Assembly (NCBI RefSeq): GCF_901709675.1
Contig: NC_051099.1
Coordinates: 4,340,001 to 4,404,000 of the forward strand
Length of the DNA stretch: 64,000 bases
DNA from: Syngnathus acus
Lineage: Eukaryota > Chordata > Actinopteri > Syngnathiformes > Syngnathidae
Direction of reading: 5' to 3'
Part shown: piece by piece, positions 25,365-37,368 of the stretch
How the letters are laid out: the number at the start of each line of letters is the position of its first letter
Numbering within the stretch: position 1 is the stretch's first letter
Position numbers and translations under genes: made by a program
Notes under the pieces: model-generated
The model's database searches: none
Told to the model about the DNA's origin: nothing
Seen by the model: only the letters and a program-made list of their open reading frames with translations

Positions 25365-25498
25365 GTTTTGTTTTGTTTTGTTTTGTTTTGTTTTGTTTTG
25401 TTTTGTTTTGTTTTGTTTTGTTTTGTTTTGTTTTGTTTTGTTTTGTTTTGTTTTGTTTTGTTTTGTTTTGTTTTGTTTTGTTTTGTTTTGTTTTGTTT
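25324..25498. repeat. (TTTTG)n pentanucleotide array
   Basis: About four tttttg units lead into roughly 30 near-perfect ttttg units, some 175 bp in all. Every frame stays open because the pentamer contains no stop, giving repetitive Phe/Cys/Leu/Val or Lys/Gln/Asn/Thr translations with no biological meaning. Confidence 0.97.
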
Positions 25499-28360
25499 CA
25501 TTACATAATGAATCATTAAACATAAAAAAGGCAATTCTCACCTTCATATAAACCTTTTCTGCTACCCTCAAAGCCCGAAAAACAACTAACTGTCCTTGAA
25601 GTATTCCCGCAGTGTATAGTTTATGTTGCATTATTTTAGCAATCAATTACAAGCGGGATGGCGAGCATTCGGCCCAAGGTTCCCAATAATTCTTTGACAT
25701 CATCATAAGAAGCCTTGTGGCATTCCCAAGGAGGATCTTGGCGAGTTGGGAGTGTTGATTTAATGTGTAGATTTGCTGTCTCGTAAATCGAGGCCTCTTG
25801 AGACTTTAACGGTGATTACATGCAAGCCAAAGAAGTAATAAAAGTCCAGGGCATGGATAGGGGTTGGACTCTTCCATTTATGAAGGTTGGCAAATTCTCC
25901 TCTTTGGTATTGTTTGTGTTTCATGTTTTTGCAGAAATAAAGCATGGACTGGATTCTTTAGTTTTTCAGAAGTAATCAAATCAATAGCTGCTTTAAAAAA
26001 GTGTGCATGTTGCTGTTCAGCAGTGATCTGCCATTTTGCTCATTGAGCAAAATGACTCGACCCCACCGTCTAAGTGCATCAGACCTCTCCTGTCTTTTAT
26101 AAGATTACGGGCTTGAAAATTAAATAGAAGCATGTGAAAAGGTTGGGAGGGCTGCAAGGCAGGGCTAAGGTAATGTCACAGTTTCGGATCTTTATTGGGA
26201 GAGGCACAAATACGTGTGACGTGCACAACCACATGTACACACATACACACAATTGCCTGTATTGATTAGTTGCAAAAAAACAGTTGAGGTCAGCAGACTG
26301 AATTTCTTTGTCTCTGTCTCTCGCATTCCATTTGTCTCTGTCTGATTCGATACTCGACATGCCCCATCAGGGGGTCTCGCTTTATACACTTGTGCAGCCC
26401 ACCTCCCCAGGCCTGCTCTTAACACACGGCGGTTTCCTTAAGTCTTTCATTGACACACACCCGATCAATCAGTCAATTTAGTTTCATTCCAAGAGAAATC
26501 TGATGGATCTGCTTTTTGTCCTGATAAAGTTTGCTGTGGCAAATCAGACAATTTGCTTCTGACCACTGATTTGTTTTTGGTTCTTTTTTTAATTGCACCA
26601 CATATTTTGCACATAATGAAAATGATCTTGTGTCAAATATTTATCACAGCAAAGCTTGAATAAATCAAATGAAATGTCTATTTTGACAAAATACACTAAG
26701 TATAACAGGGTTAACGTTGTCTTTTGTCGTTCCCTCTGAAAGCAAATACAGTTGTGAAAACTAACATAGCTAGACAACATCACCCCCAAGTGAGTGTTTT
26801 AAAAGAAATTGTAAAAAAAAATCTATCAATATGTCATAGTGCCATAGCACATTATTTTTATTGTCAACACTACTTCGGATTTCAAGCAAGCTTGGATCTG
26901 AGCCTAGCAGATAGAGCTGATGACTGATCGATAACAGCCAGACCAATCAGTCATTGCTCCCCCTACCTCCCCCCCACCTCCGCCACCCCGGCCCAACCCG
27001 ACAACCTCTCTGATCACTCCCAACTGCCATAGCCGCAGGGCTCATTTGTCCTCCAGTGCAGGTGTCATTTGTCTTCACATTTGCTTTCCATCTGATAGTT
27101 CAAGTGCTTTCCAGATGCCCTTTGCGTGTGTCTTTACAATTGTCACTGATTTATGTGTCCTTGAAGACGCTTTCAATTCATGCTCATCTGGGCTCAGATT
27201 AAAAAAAAAAAAAAAAATCCATTTAATTACTTTAGATGGTTTTTCAGTGCAGGTGAAAATATGTTTGTATGAATTCTTCATTTTGAATAAATGTAAAAGT
27301 GCGTGTTGACATATGACAAGGAATATTTTGGTGCAATTCAGATTTTTTTTATTTATTTTTTTTATAATGGTTGTCATTGTCTAAGTGTGATTGTCCCTCC
27401 ACTTTTAGAGCAGCAGCTTTGAATTATTATAACACCCCAGGTGTCTATCAGGGATGGCCAGTCGTTTTATGACCATCATTTCCTCCACTTACAATCCTTC
27501 ACTATTTCATTCCACCTCATTTGCATTTACATTTTGGAAATTTGGCAGCCACGAGTCTCTGGAGTGACTAGAAATGTTGCTTCTTATCACAATCTCATTG
27601 GTTGAAATGAACATACGCATTCAGTAAAGATCAAATCGTTTTAGAGGTGAGATAACCATAAGAAAATGAAATGTTACAGCCCAGAAAAATTAGTTCTTCA
27701 ACCTCAGTTATGTCTGCAAATGCAATCAAGTGGCTTAATTAACTTAAAGGAATTACCAGTTTAAAAAATGTTTAAGCATCAACATAGTAACGTTGTCATG
27801 ACAATGTTTTGGGGGTCAAAGGAACTCTCAGAATAAAAGCAGGATGCATATCCCTATTTGTTCAGGCCAGTCTCGTGTTGATGAATCAGTATGTACGCCA
27901 CCTGCTGACGAAACCCCCGAAATGCAACTGGACCGGCTGCACAGAGATGTTGTTTGGCATCTAAATGCATTGTTTTCCTTTTGTGTAATAGGCAATTTTT
28001 AGATATCTCACGGGGTTTTTTTCCACCAAAATACAGCATTATACTGTATTATTCATCTATTTTATTTTTTTTATGAGAAAAATATTGTATCAGTTAACCA
28101 TTCTCTGCTTTATTATTGCAGCACAAGAGACATATTGGGGATTTTTTTTTTTTATCTGTCAAGGGATTACAATATAACAGAATGGTCAGTATGTCTGACA
28201 TACAGGATTACCACTAAATTATTAGATTAATAAGTGAGTTTTGTCTTGCTTTTCAAAAACTTCAAACTACAAAGAAAATCAAATGAAAAAAAGAAATAAC
28301 CTAATTTGACGCACTGTATACTCCACGGCAATAGGTGGCGCCCGTTCATACGATGAGCGA

Positions 28361-28389
28361 CAGGAAGTGCGTGGCTGTAACCGGAAGAG
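28361..28389 (+). promoter_or_regulatory. Candidate zfpl1 promoter ETS sites
   Basis: Two ETS-type cores, caggaagtg and ccggaagag, lie about 165-190 bases before the 5' UTR splice donor at 28556 (acag|gtaag). ETS-rich TATA-less promoters are typical of housekeeping genes. The transcription start is not determined. Confidence 0.4.
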
Positions 28390-28730
28390 ACGTGGCACAT
28401 AAACAGAAGCAGGAAGAAACCAGCTACACTCAAGTCAACTCATGACAGCTTCCACCCGAATCATTAGTTCATCAAAATTCCCACATAGAACAAGTTTTAT
28501 GTCATCCTTACAACATTCCCTAAAGCCACCGGGACTTGATTAAAGTCTATTACAGGTAAGGTTGGCGTTAGCGTGTCAACATTTGGATTGCTAGCATAAT
28601 TAGCATGCTAACCATACTCTGATGAGCCACCCTAATGTCGCGTTCTGTCACGTTGGATACATGTAACTCTAAGATGAGTAAACGCTGGTAAAGATAAAGT
28701 GATTTTTTATTTTTTTAACCACAGGAGGCT

Positions 28731-30315
28731 ATGGGTCTCTGCAAGTGTCCAAAGAGGAAGGTGACCAATTTATTCTGCTTTGAGCATCGTGTAAATGTGT
28801 GCGAACATTGCCTCGTCTCCAACCACAACAAGGTCAGTGGGAGAAACCCAAAAAGATGCATGAGCATTTATATGTTTAATCATAATGAAATCATTCACTT
28901 TCTCCTGCGCTCCCCTCAGTGTATTGTACAATCATATCTGCAATGGCTTCAGGACAGTGATTATAACCCAAACTGTACTTTGTGCAATAATCCGCTGATT
29001 GCTGAAGACACCATCAGACTTATCTGCTATGGTGAGATTTTTGTCTTCTTCTATACAGCTCTATTACGTTGTATTGCACTGACCAAAATCACAATTCATA
29101 TTGGTATGTTCCACCAATATCAAGTATTTCAGTCAGCGATGCGTTGATTGTTTTTCAGATGTTTTTCACTGGACTTGTCTCAACAATTTGGCCTCCCGCC
29201 TGCCCCTCCATACGGCTCCAGCAGGATACCAGTGTCCCAGTTGTCAGGGTCCAGTGTTCCCCCCCTCCAACCTAGCCAGCCCGGTTGCCGATGTGCTTAA
29301 AGAGCAACTGTCATCTGTTAACTGGGCTAGAGCGGGTTTAGGGTTGCCACTGGTAAGGAGTAGTAACTCCAATGATTTTTCTTTTCAAAATGTGCATTCA
29401 TGTGAAACTTCATTAGGAATACCTTGGAATAAAATCTTCAATGATAAAACTCTTAACGATGTGTACATACTGTCTGTACATGTTCAAATCCAGATTTACG
29501 ACCCAGTCGATACCCTTCAGGAGGTCTCGGCTAATGATGTTACAGACTACACTGACTGGTCGTCATTTAATGGTGAGTGGAAATGTTTACACCTCTTTAT
29601 ATCTTTGTGTAATTGTTTTTGAAACAAAGCAGATCGATCGTTTACTTTCTTTCTTTTGGGGTTACAGCACAAGAACAGAGTCACAGTTACCACAGCCGCT
29701 CCTACAATGCCAGCCCCAACCAAGCGCCAAATAATGCTTCATCCCCAGAAGAGGACAACTTGGGGAATGTGGATCCAAATAACAGAGATCACTCTATTGT
29801 CAACTTTCCAGATGAGAATACATGCGTTACAATTCATGCAGGTAAAGACTTTGGTGAGTGGCTGTAACCGTTTTATTTTGCAGGGTGTAAAATTGGTTTA
29901 ATCCTGCAAATCTGGGCAATGAATACAAAATATTCAGGGTCATCGCCAAGAAAGATCTACGACACGAGGGACAACAGCTCTAGCAGACAGATGGATTTTG
30001 ATGATGACAAGTACAGACGACGACCAACGTTGGGCTGGTTTGCACAAATTCTCAAGTAAGTCATATATTTCTAGAATTTTATAAATTATAATTGATGTGT
30101 AACAAACACTCAGTTGATTTTCTTTCAGGAATTGCACGGGCTCAAAGCGAACGGCTCTGTCTTGGAAACAGCGCGTCTTCATGTTCATTTTGGTTGGTGT
30201 AGTGGGATTCTTTACTTTGATTATCGTCATGGCGAAACTTGGACGTGCCTCAGCTGGTTTAGACCCAAATTTAGATCCTCTTTTAAATCCACACATCCGT
30301 GTGGGCAAAAACTGA
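28731..30315 (+). CDS. zfpl1: ZFPL1, zinc finger protein-like 1
   Basis: Seven coding exons give 321 residues (human about 310): 28731-28832, 28920-29031, 29159-29352, 29494-29572, 29668-29841, 29938-30055 and 30129-30315. All introns are GT-AG with consistent phase, and a 5' UTR exon ends at 28555. The N-terminus has a B-box-like Cys/His cluster (CKCP at 4-7, CEHC at 24-27), then a RING-like module ([28 protein letters not shown]). The conserved YDTRD and DDDKYRRRP motifs follow, then a single transmembrane helix ([17 protein letters not shown]) and a short lumenal tail ending [13 protein letters not shown]1 is an integral cis-Golgi membrane protein that binds GM130 and supports Golgi structure. 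The exon tiling and motif order leave little doubt. Confidence 0.95.
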
Positions 30316-31800
30316 AATCAGGCATTGATTACTTATTTTTACCCACCTCCGCACCGCATTTATACTGTCATGTGTAGGAAAAGAAAATATTGGCACGCTA
30401 GTACATGAATTGGCCGCTAGAGGGAGACATTTACCCACCAGGAACTGGGACCATCTCACAAAGCGTTCTTTCCATGAACGACCAACAAAGCTGTATTCTA
30501 ATGAACAGGTCGAATGGGGAGAATATTTATATTAACCAGTTGACAAACGTTTAAAAACGAAATTGTTGAATCCTTCACTATGATGTTTATAGTTGTGAAT
30601 GTAAAAATGGCTTCCACATTAATTGCGAAATGCAGTCATATACCTAATTATTAACACGTGTTTGTTTTCTTTTGAAATTGAGTGCTTTTAGATATATTAT
30701 TTATGTTAATCTGTTGGTTTGGGGTCCTTTTTGATTATACATTAAATGGGAATACTACAGAATTTCATAATTGTGGTGCTTATTCATGAAATAATCCAAA
30801 ATTGAGGAAGAATTCAGTTCTCGACTCGCAAACCATTTACAGTGCAAGTTTTTTTTTTTTTTTTTTTTTTTAAGTCATTACAAAAATTATACAATTTTCT
30901 TAACCTAGATAAACTGATGTTTACATTGTTAGTTATTTTCTAAATAATGAAACTTTTGCAAGAAGGTAAAACCAAACCTACAAAGAGAAATTTAATGAAT
31001 TGACTTACTGGTGAGCAATACAGAGACACTCAAATAATTTCCACAGCTCTACTCTGTTGGATCCAGAGTTTAATTATGTCCTCTGGGGGAAGTCATTGAA
31101 CTTAATAGAAGCGTCACTGATTATGCTGTGCTTGGTTGGGTTCGCAATAGTTACAGATGATATAAAAGCTCTTCACCTCAGTGTCTCGATAGTCGGAAGA
31201 GTTGAAAATATAGGTTGTGCCATGCATTTCATAACACCAAGCAGTGACTCATGTTGTTCTGCGGAATCACTGGAAGAACCTCCGGCAAGCCGAGTCTGGA
31301 ATATTCACAAGTACATCCTGTTAGCTTTGCATGCGTTCTTCTACGTCTTCCGATTTTCCATTGCGTTAGCTTACTGGAGCTTTTCACATTGATATCTAGT
31401 CCGTCGACGCAGGGAAAGGTTATTAATATCTGCAGTTCCACAGAAGCCATATTCTGTTTTGTCCACTACAAAGCATTCAGTTGATTCCTCAACATTCCGG
31501 CATTAATTTATGTAACATTTTATGGTTGGATTGTCATGCTATTGGAATTCAATATAGTTCTCACTAACTTTGAGTGTTAGATTGCCCATTGCATTGACAT
31601 AATAGGGTCAACGTGATCAATAGGCCACCACATGCATACAGTAAGTTTTGCTGTCTGTAATATTTATTTCTTCTCCCACTGATGAAAAAAAAATTGACAT
31701 TTAAACACAGGATGCATTCTTTATTTATTTTTCTTATCCATCTCAGAGAACACATTTTCTCAAATGTGCTACGAAAGCACACCTCGAAACTCACAACTGA
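30316..31800. other. zfpl1 3' region and spacer
   Basis: Probable zfpl1 3' UTR with an attaaa at 30741-30746, a T-run at 30850-30872, then AT-rich spacer. The 111-codon open frame at 31057-31392 has no recognisable motif and no splice context, so I do not call it. Confidence 0.5.
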
Positions 31801-32183
31801 CCCCTCTGTCATTGGGTGACACTGCAGTCTATTGAATTGTGCGTGTGTGTGTGTGTCACACGCTTCACCGTTCAATTGGGAAGGGCATCACACAGAATGT
31901 CATTTAGCTTCTGGGACAAAGCATCAGTAAGCATCTCCACTTCATCCCGGTGGATACTTTGAGACGGTAAGTAAACATATCAGCTGTGTGATGCAATAGT
32001 TTTATGAATTAATTGGTTAACTGAGTCGAGTAATGAAAAGTAATTATCACCGCTTTGTCATATAATTGTCATTTAAATACAACTTCAATCAATGTACGTT
32101 GTTTATTTAAATGTAAGTTGATGACTGGACTTAATGAAATATTTCACCCCCAACAGAAGATTTGAAGGTTCCAAATATCTGAA

Positions 32184-35100
32184 ATGTGTGACCAACAAAA
32201 AAAAGTCAAGAACAAAAAAACAGAAGGCAAAAGTCAAGAAATGAAACACCATCACTCCAAACAAACTCACGGTCACCTACATCATCGTCAAAAGAAGTTC
32301 CATCAGTCGGATGAGGACAACCAAGAGTGAGTTTTTAAATTCATATCAATGATTGACATTTCATCTTTTCAACGCCCATGTTCTGTTTTTGAAATAGCAC
32401 CCATTCAACAGCGGAGGACAGCTTGCTAAGTGATCACGTCTCGCATCGTTACCATCGCAAGCAACATCGTGGCCAGCTTTCTCTATCTGAAACCTCTTTC
32501 ACTTCATCATACGGTTCTTCTTCATCCACTTTCTCCTCTTCATCAACAACCGCCTCTTCATCTTCTTCATCATCCACGTCAGCATCTTCCTCGAGTCTGT
32601 CGTCGGAGAATAGCAGTGAAGGTTCCGAGGAATTTCTTCTTAGGAGGCCCCAGCATTCACAGTCTTGTAATAACATTTCTGAAAAGCACAAGTACATCGA
32701 AGAAGAAGAAGACACCGCACCTTTGATTGGAACCAGTGGTCACCCAGGCAAGCCGAAACAGGCAAAAGGCAAGTCTTCTCATAATGGCTCCAAGCAAGGC
32801 ACCCGGAAGAAGACTCGTGACACAGCAAGTTTCCGCAAATCTAAATCTATGGAGGCCCTCACGTTCCCCTCCGAAAACGAGGGGAACGAAGAAGAACAAG
32901 AAAGGAGAAAAAATGAAATCAGAAAGAATTTATTGAAGGAGAAAATGAAATTCTCTGCCTTTCTCAATGAGATCACTCGACAAGTTCTCAGCCCCATGAG
33001 ACTCACTACTCTGGGCGTTACAGATGCTCAGAAACCGAGCATCACCGAGTCGGCTTCCAGCAAGTCCGAGGACAAGAGGCGACACCAGAGGAGTCGACCT
33101 GTCAGCGCCGACTCTGTTACCTCCAGCCAATATTCTCATTCTCAGCTTTCAAAGTCAAACTCGTCCCACCATCATCGTGGGCATGACTCTCCAGACTCAC
33201 CCAAAAGCTGCACTGACATAAGTTATTTGGAAAGACATCCATCATGGTCCCAAACATCTCAACATTGCTCACGGTCACCCAGTTGGAAACAGAACCGCCG
33301 TCGGAACCAAGGAGATATTCAACGGTGTCATCATAGCCCGAGTTATCACAGATACGCCCGTGACAAAAGTCCTCATCGTCATCGTAGATGTTACAGTCCC
33401 GTCTCATATTCCAGTTATGAAGATTGCGACAGTTCCAGCTATCATCACAACAAACGTTCTCCTCACAATCACTATGAAGACGACCGTGACGGAGGACGCT
33501 ACGGCACTTTAACTCATTCCCGTCATCATGACCCGGCTAATCCTCAGCAGGGTGAAGATCATCTCCATTATCGCCGAGGATACTTTCCTCGCCACGGAGG
33601 TCGTCACTCTCCAACGTATTATCATGAAGAGCACCACAACCATCATCAGCAAATTCGCAATAGCCTATCACAGCACCACAAAGACCGTCCAAATAAAGGT
33701 CATCACCATAGCAACCATTTAAATACAAAACGTCCAACGACGCCGCGTCATGGAAACCAAGCCCAAAACGATAAACCAAAACATCACCATGGAGACCCCC
33801 GTGACCTCGCTCACCATCACGGCTTAAAAGACCAACATCATCCTAATCGTCAACATGGAGATCAGATCCTGCAACAAAACCATAGTGTCCATGGAGATGG
33901 ACGGCCCCACCAGAGATCCAAATCTAGTGAATTTGGAGACCATCATAAACCAAGTCATCATCATCACCATGGCGATGACCACAAGGCGGTACAGCAACCT
34001 GACAGCCAGAATTCCCATCAAGAGCACCGCTATGGAGCTCATCACATTCCAAAACGTCCCCATTATCATGGAGACAGCCCAAGCCATGAAGATCGCCACA
34101 ACAGTTCTCACCATCAGCATCACCATGGCAACCACAACAGTGAAATCCATGAAAACCACCTTGGGGATCCAAGTCATCCTGAGCCACATCTGCACAAACA
34201 TGAGCCGCAACATGAGGAGAAGCACCGTCACATAAAAGGGGAGTCTGCCGTCAGGTTGCCTCCAACCAGGAAGATGAACACCACCTCCGGTCGAGACGAG
34301 GAACAAACCGACTTCACCGTCCCATCGATACCGCAAGTACGTCATTTTTTTAAGACAGGGTTCTATAAAGTTGACAATTGCTTTAAATGGAATTTCCGTT
34401 CTTCATTGATTCCTCTATTAATCATCCATTCAGGAAGTTCCCTTTTTAAAACCCAAATCAATCATTTCCATGTTCAGCTTGCTTGATTATAGGCTACGCA
34501 AAGGGTTTGAATAATTTGCTCCTTTATTGATTTTTCTTTCAGTGTGCGTGTCACCATTTTCACTAGTCATCACAAAACAGATTATAAAATATTACAAAAA
34601 GTATCTATAATGATGATCTTGTCTCAATTTACTCACAAATCGACGTCATGTAAAATCTGAGTCTGCTTTATTAAATACAAGTCTGATATATTCACATCCA
34701 ACTTTATTCCTTCTTAATAGGAACCAACTCGTGAAATGGACAAAATTACGTAAGTGTGATTTGCTCTTTGCTAAGAAGTAACAATTTGGAGAAGCATGTG
34801 AACGAAGATGAACCCTTCGTCTTTGCAGGCTCCCCAAAGGAGAGAATGAAGGTCAACGTTTATTGACGTCAGCAGTCAAGATGGAGTGTTTTGGAGATTT
34901 TTTAAACAGTCATAAGGTTTTGGAAGAAGAGCTCCAGAGGACGCGTATGGAATTGAGCAACCTCACAGAGAGTTTTAAAATGTAATGAGAAATATTATCT
35001 CTAAAACTTCACGTCTGGGTGTAAAGGAAATCTCAATCTGTTATTTTATCTTGTTTTTAGACTCCATGAAAATTGTTCATCCACACAACAAACAAATAGC

Positions 35101-36187
35101 CTACTGGAGCAAAAATTGAACTCGGTGGTAAACCCCCAACATTTACGTTTCTATTTTTTGTCCGAAATGTGAATTGTCCCCATGCACTTTGACCTTTTAT
35201 TCTTTTGACAGACTAAAAGCATGGAAGGAGAGCGCCAGAGGTTGAGCCGACGTATTTCAGCATTGACGGAACAGCTGACCTCAGCCAAGTATACCAACAA
35301 TGTGGAAACATTTAATGTAAGACCTCCAAGATTTAAGTAGATGAGTGGACATTAAAAAAATATATATTCAGGTTCTATCTGATTTTCAGGTCAATTCCAT
35401 GCTGAGCGAACCCAACGACCATTTTTTTCCAGACGATGCCATCAGTCAATTTATGCTCCCTCTGGCACCTCCTCCAGTCCAGTTCATGGACAGCCAAAAC
35501 TACGAGAAGGTCAAAGCTGCAGGGCAGGAACAATGTCTGGGGTCGGTTCCAGAGGAGGAGGAGTCGGACTGGTCAGAAATGGGGGAAGAGATCCCGAGAT
35601 TTCTCCTAACAAACAGAAATCAAGCATGGCCGCCCGGGGAAGCAGACATGGACAAAGACAGCGAGTCAGAGGAAATTCTCTGTCTTCACTCTCCTCAACC
35701 TCTGCAGGTACCTCATCTCAAATTCACCATCCACAATGAGATTTTACCTGCCCCACCAGGCAATGCTTGCCTCTCAGCTATAACAGATGAGAGCGCATTT
35801 CAGATGGCCGCCAGCCAGAACCTTGGCTCGACCATATTGATCAGGTCAACTAGCCTAGAGCAAATCCCGCTTGCGTGCCATCAAATGCCAAAGGAACTGA
35901 GAGGCACGGAAGCCATGATGGACCTCCACCACCCTGGGGATGAAGCTATTGATGATTTAGACAATGAGATCATCCATCATTGGAGAAGAAACAATGACAG
36001 GGATGGAAGGGCATTGGAAGCTGATAGCGCCCCCTGCAGTCTGCAGTCTGTTGAGCAGATGCTCAACCAGTTCATGTGCAAAGAACCTCAGTCCAGTGAG
36101 GGGATATGTCAGAGAAGGTCTGACATGCATGGATGGACAGGCGGGATTGCAGAGGAGGTTTTAGGAGGGGAGCAAACACAGCTGTGA
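32184..36187 (+). CDS. His/Ser-rich coiled-coil protein, possibly BEGAIN/TJAP1-like
   Basis: My model has seven coding exons and 1077 residues: 32184-32326, 32398-34336, 34721-34749, 34829-34981, 35061-35127, 35212-35316 and 35390-36187. A probable 5' UTR exon ends at 31966 (donor gtaagt) and joins 32157. The huge second exon encodes a Lys/His-rich start, a serine run, a conserved-looking KFSAFLNEITRQVLSPMRL segment, and hundreds of residues dense in HH/HHH motifs. The small exons form a coiled coil (LEEELQRTRMELSNL, QTNSLLEQKL, RISALTEQLTSAK) whose spacing resembles, from memory, the BEGAIN/TJAP1 coiled coil. The C-terminal exon is acidic and Pro-rich (LPLAPPPVQFMD, EEEESDWSEM). Reading through the donor at 34337 would give a shorter isoform ending at 34486. 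I do not recognise a named orthologue; the function is unknown. Confidence 0.75.
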
Positions 36188-36563
36188 TAAAAGAAACAAA
36201 AAAATGGTTTGCTGAATTCAGTATATATAACTTATTTTGCTAATTTTTCCCCCCCTTCCCGTTTTATTCAGCAGATTTGAATGATCTTTTTAGAAAAATC
36301 CAGCCATTACCTTTGAATGTGAAGAAATATCCTAAAATACCCTCAAGGACTCCTGCTTGTAAATACTTCAAAAAAGTAGTCAAAGATTTGGAAGTGGAAT
36401 TTGAAAGAATTTTGTAGATATGCTATTCTGTATAAATGCAATTTGAAGAAACGTTGATGGTTTTTCCTGTGTAAATATATTTCTCTGTAAAAAAAAAAAA
36501 TAAAAAAAAAAAATATAAGGAAAATTATTCACGTCTGCTCTGACCACATAATTACAGGAATGA

Positions 36564-36569
36564 AATAAA
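36564..36569 (+). terminator. Candidate polyadenylation signal, histidine-rich gene
   Basis: An aataaa hexamer about 380 bases after the stop codon. An alternative aataaa sits in the A-rich tract at 36499. Confidence 0.45.
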
Positions 36570-36689
36570 CAAATGGGAAAATAAATAAATCATTGATCTG
36601 CAATGTTATGAATGAATAGTGTGCTTGTTTAGGTTTCATTTATCTTCTGTGAAAATATTTGACACATTTAAATTCTCATGTCAATTGCC

Positions 36690-36791
36690 TGGTGAGCTAT
36701 CCAGGGTGACCTCACCTCTCTCCTCGTGTCAGCTGAGATAGACTCCACCCCCTGACCTTGCACGAGATACGGTAGGTATTGATCATGGATA
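36690..36791 (+). mobile_element. Degenerate L2/SINE 3' tail
   Basis: The motifs ccagggtgacctcacctctc and cagctgagatagactccacc are the decayed form of the common fish tail (ccagggtgtaccccgcctct, agctgggataggctccagc). It lies between the histidine-rich gene and rom1. Confidence 0.55.
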
Positions 36792-37368
36792 TTCTGAAAT
36801 GTGGCTTATATGCAATGCTGTGGAGAATGTCAATATCCTAATTATTATATTTTTCTTCACAGAAATCATGTTAATATATAATAAATAGAAGGTTAGGGTT
36901 AGCATGTAAGTTTTGTCACTTAACGGGTAGCTATCACTCTTGTTTTCTCAAATCCACTTTGTCATCAGTGTCTGTTTGATGGATGCTGAGCAGACAATGG
37001 CCTGGATTCTCCTGACCACCTTAATAGGATAGGCAGGCATTAGCATTAAGACGCTCCCAGCGTTCAGGTTTGCCAAATCCACTGTGTGGAGCTGCATCGC
37101 AGTCGGTGGTTATTTGTGGACTTTTTTTCAGCACTTTTGGGAGACAAAAATAAGGTGACCTGATATGTGCCTGTAGTTTGTGTTATTCTCGATGTAGCAT
37201 TTTACACAAATGTCTTATTTTTGTAGATTTTGAGTTGTACTGCTGTTGCAGTTTCAGTTTGAATCTGAATTTTCAGACAAAAACAGCCTCGTCCCACCCC
37301 GACGTGCTGTCGCCGTTCTCCTTCCCCTACTTCCCCCCCGGTAAGGCTCGGAGCTCCTCGCTGCAACC

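Larger units (their letters stand above)
19696..28320. other. flrt1 3' UTR and gene-poor spacer
   Basis: The first several hundred bases are probably flrt1 3' UTR; its end cannot be fixed. The rest is AT-rich non-coding DNA with microsatellites at 23024 and 25324. Stretches near 22540-22730, 24490-24700 and 26900-27070 have more complex base composition and could be conserved regulatory elements, but this is only an impression. No coding exon is supported. Confidence 0.55.
36188..37368. other. Spacer with 3' UTR and rom1 upstream region
   Basis: The 3' UTR of the histidine-rich gene with aataaa at 36564-36569 and an A-rich tract at 36489-36515. A retroelement tail lies at 36690-36791. After it, 36950-37110 is mixed-composition DNA that could be rom1 promoter. 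Homeodomain-like taat cores occur but no photoreceptor element is certain. Confidence 0.5.

Noticed and set aside
25155-25646. Open frames of about 120 codons on both strands across the TTTTG array
   Set aside because: The pentamer has no stop codon in any frame; the translations are pure repeat.
33824-34345. 173-codon minus-strand frame opposite the histidine-rich exon
   Set aside because: The His codons (cat/cac) give Met/Val-rich reverse frames. The plus-strand frame with matching splice sites explains the region.
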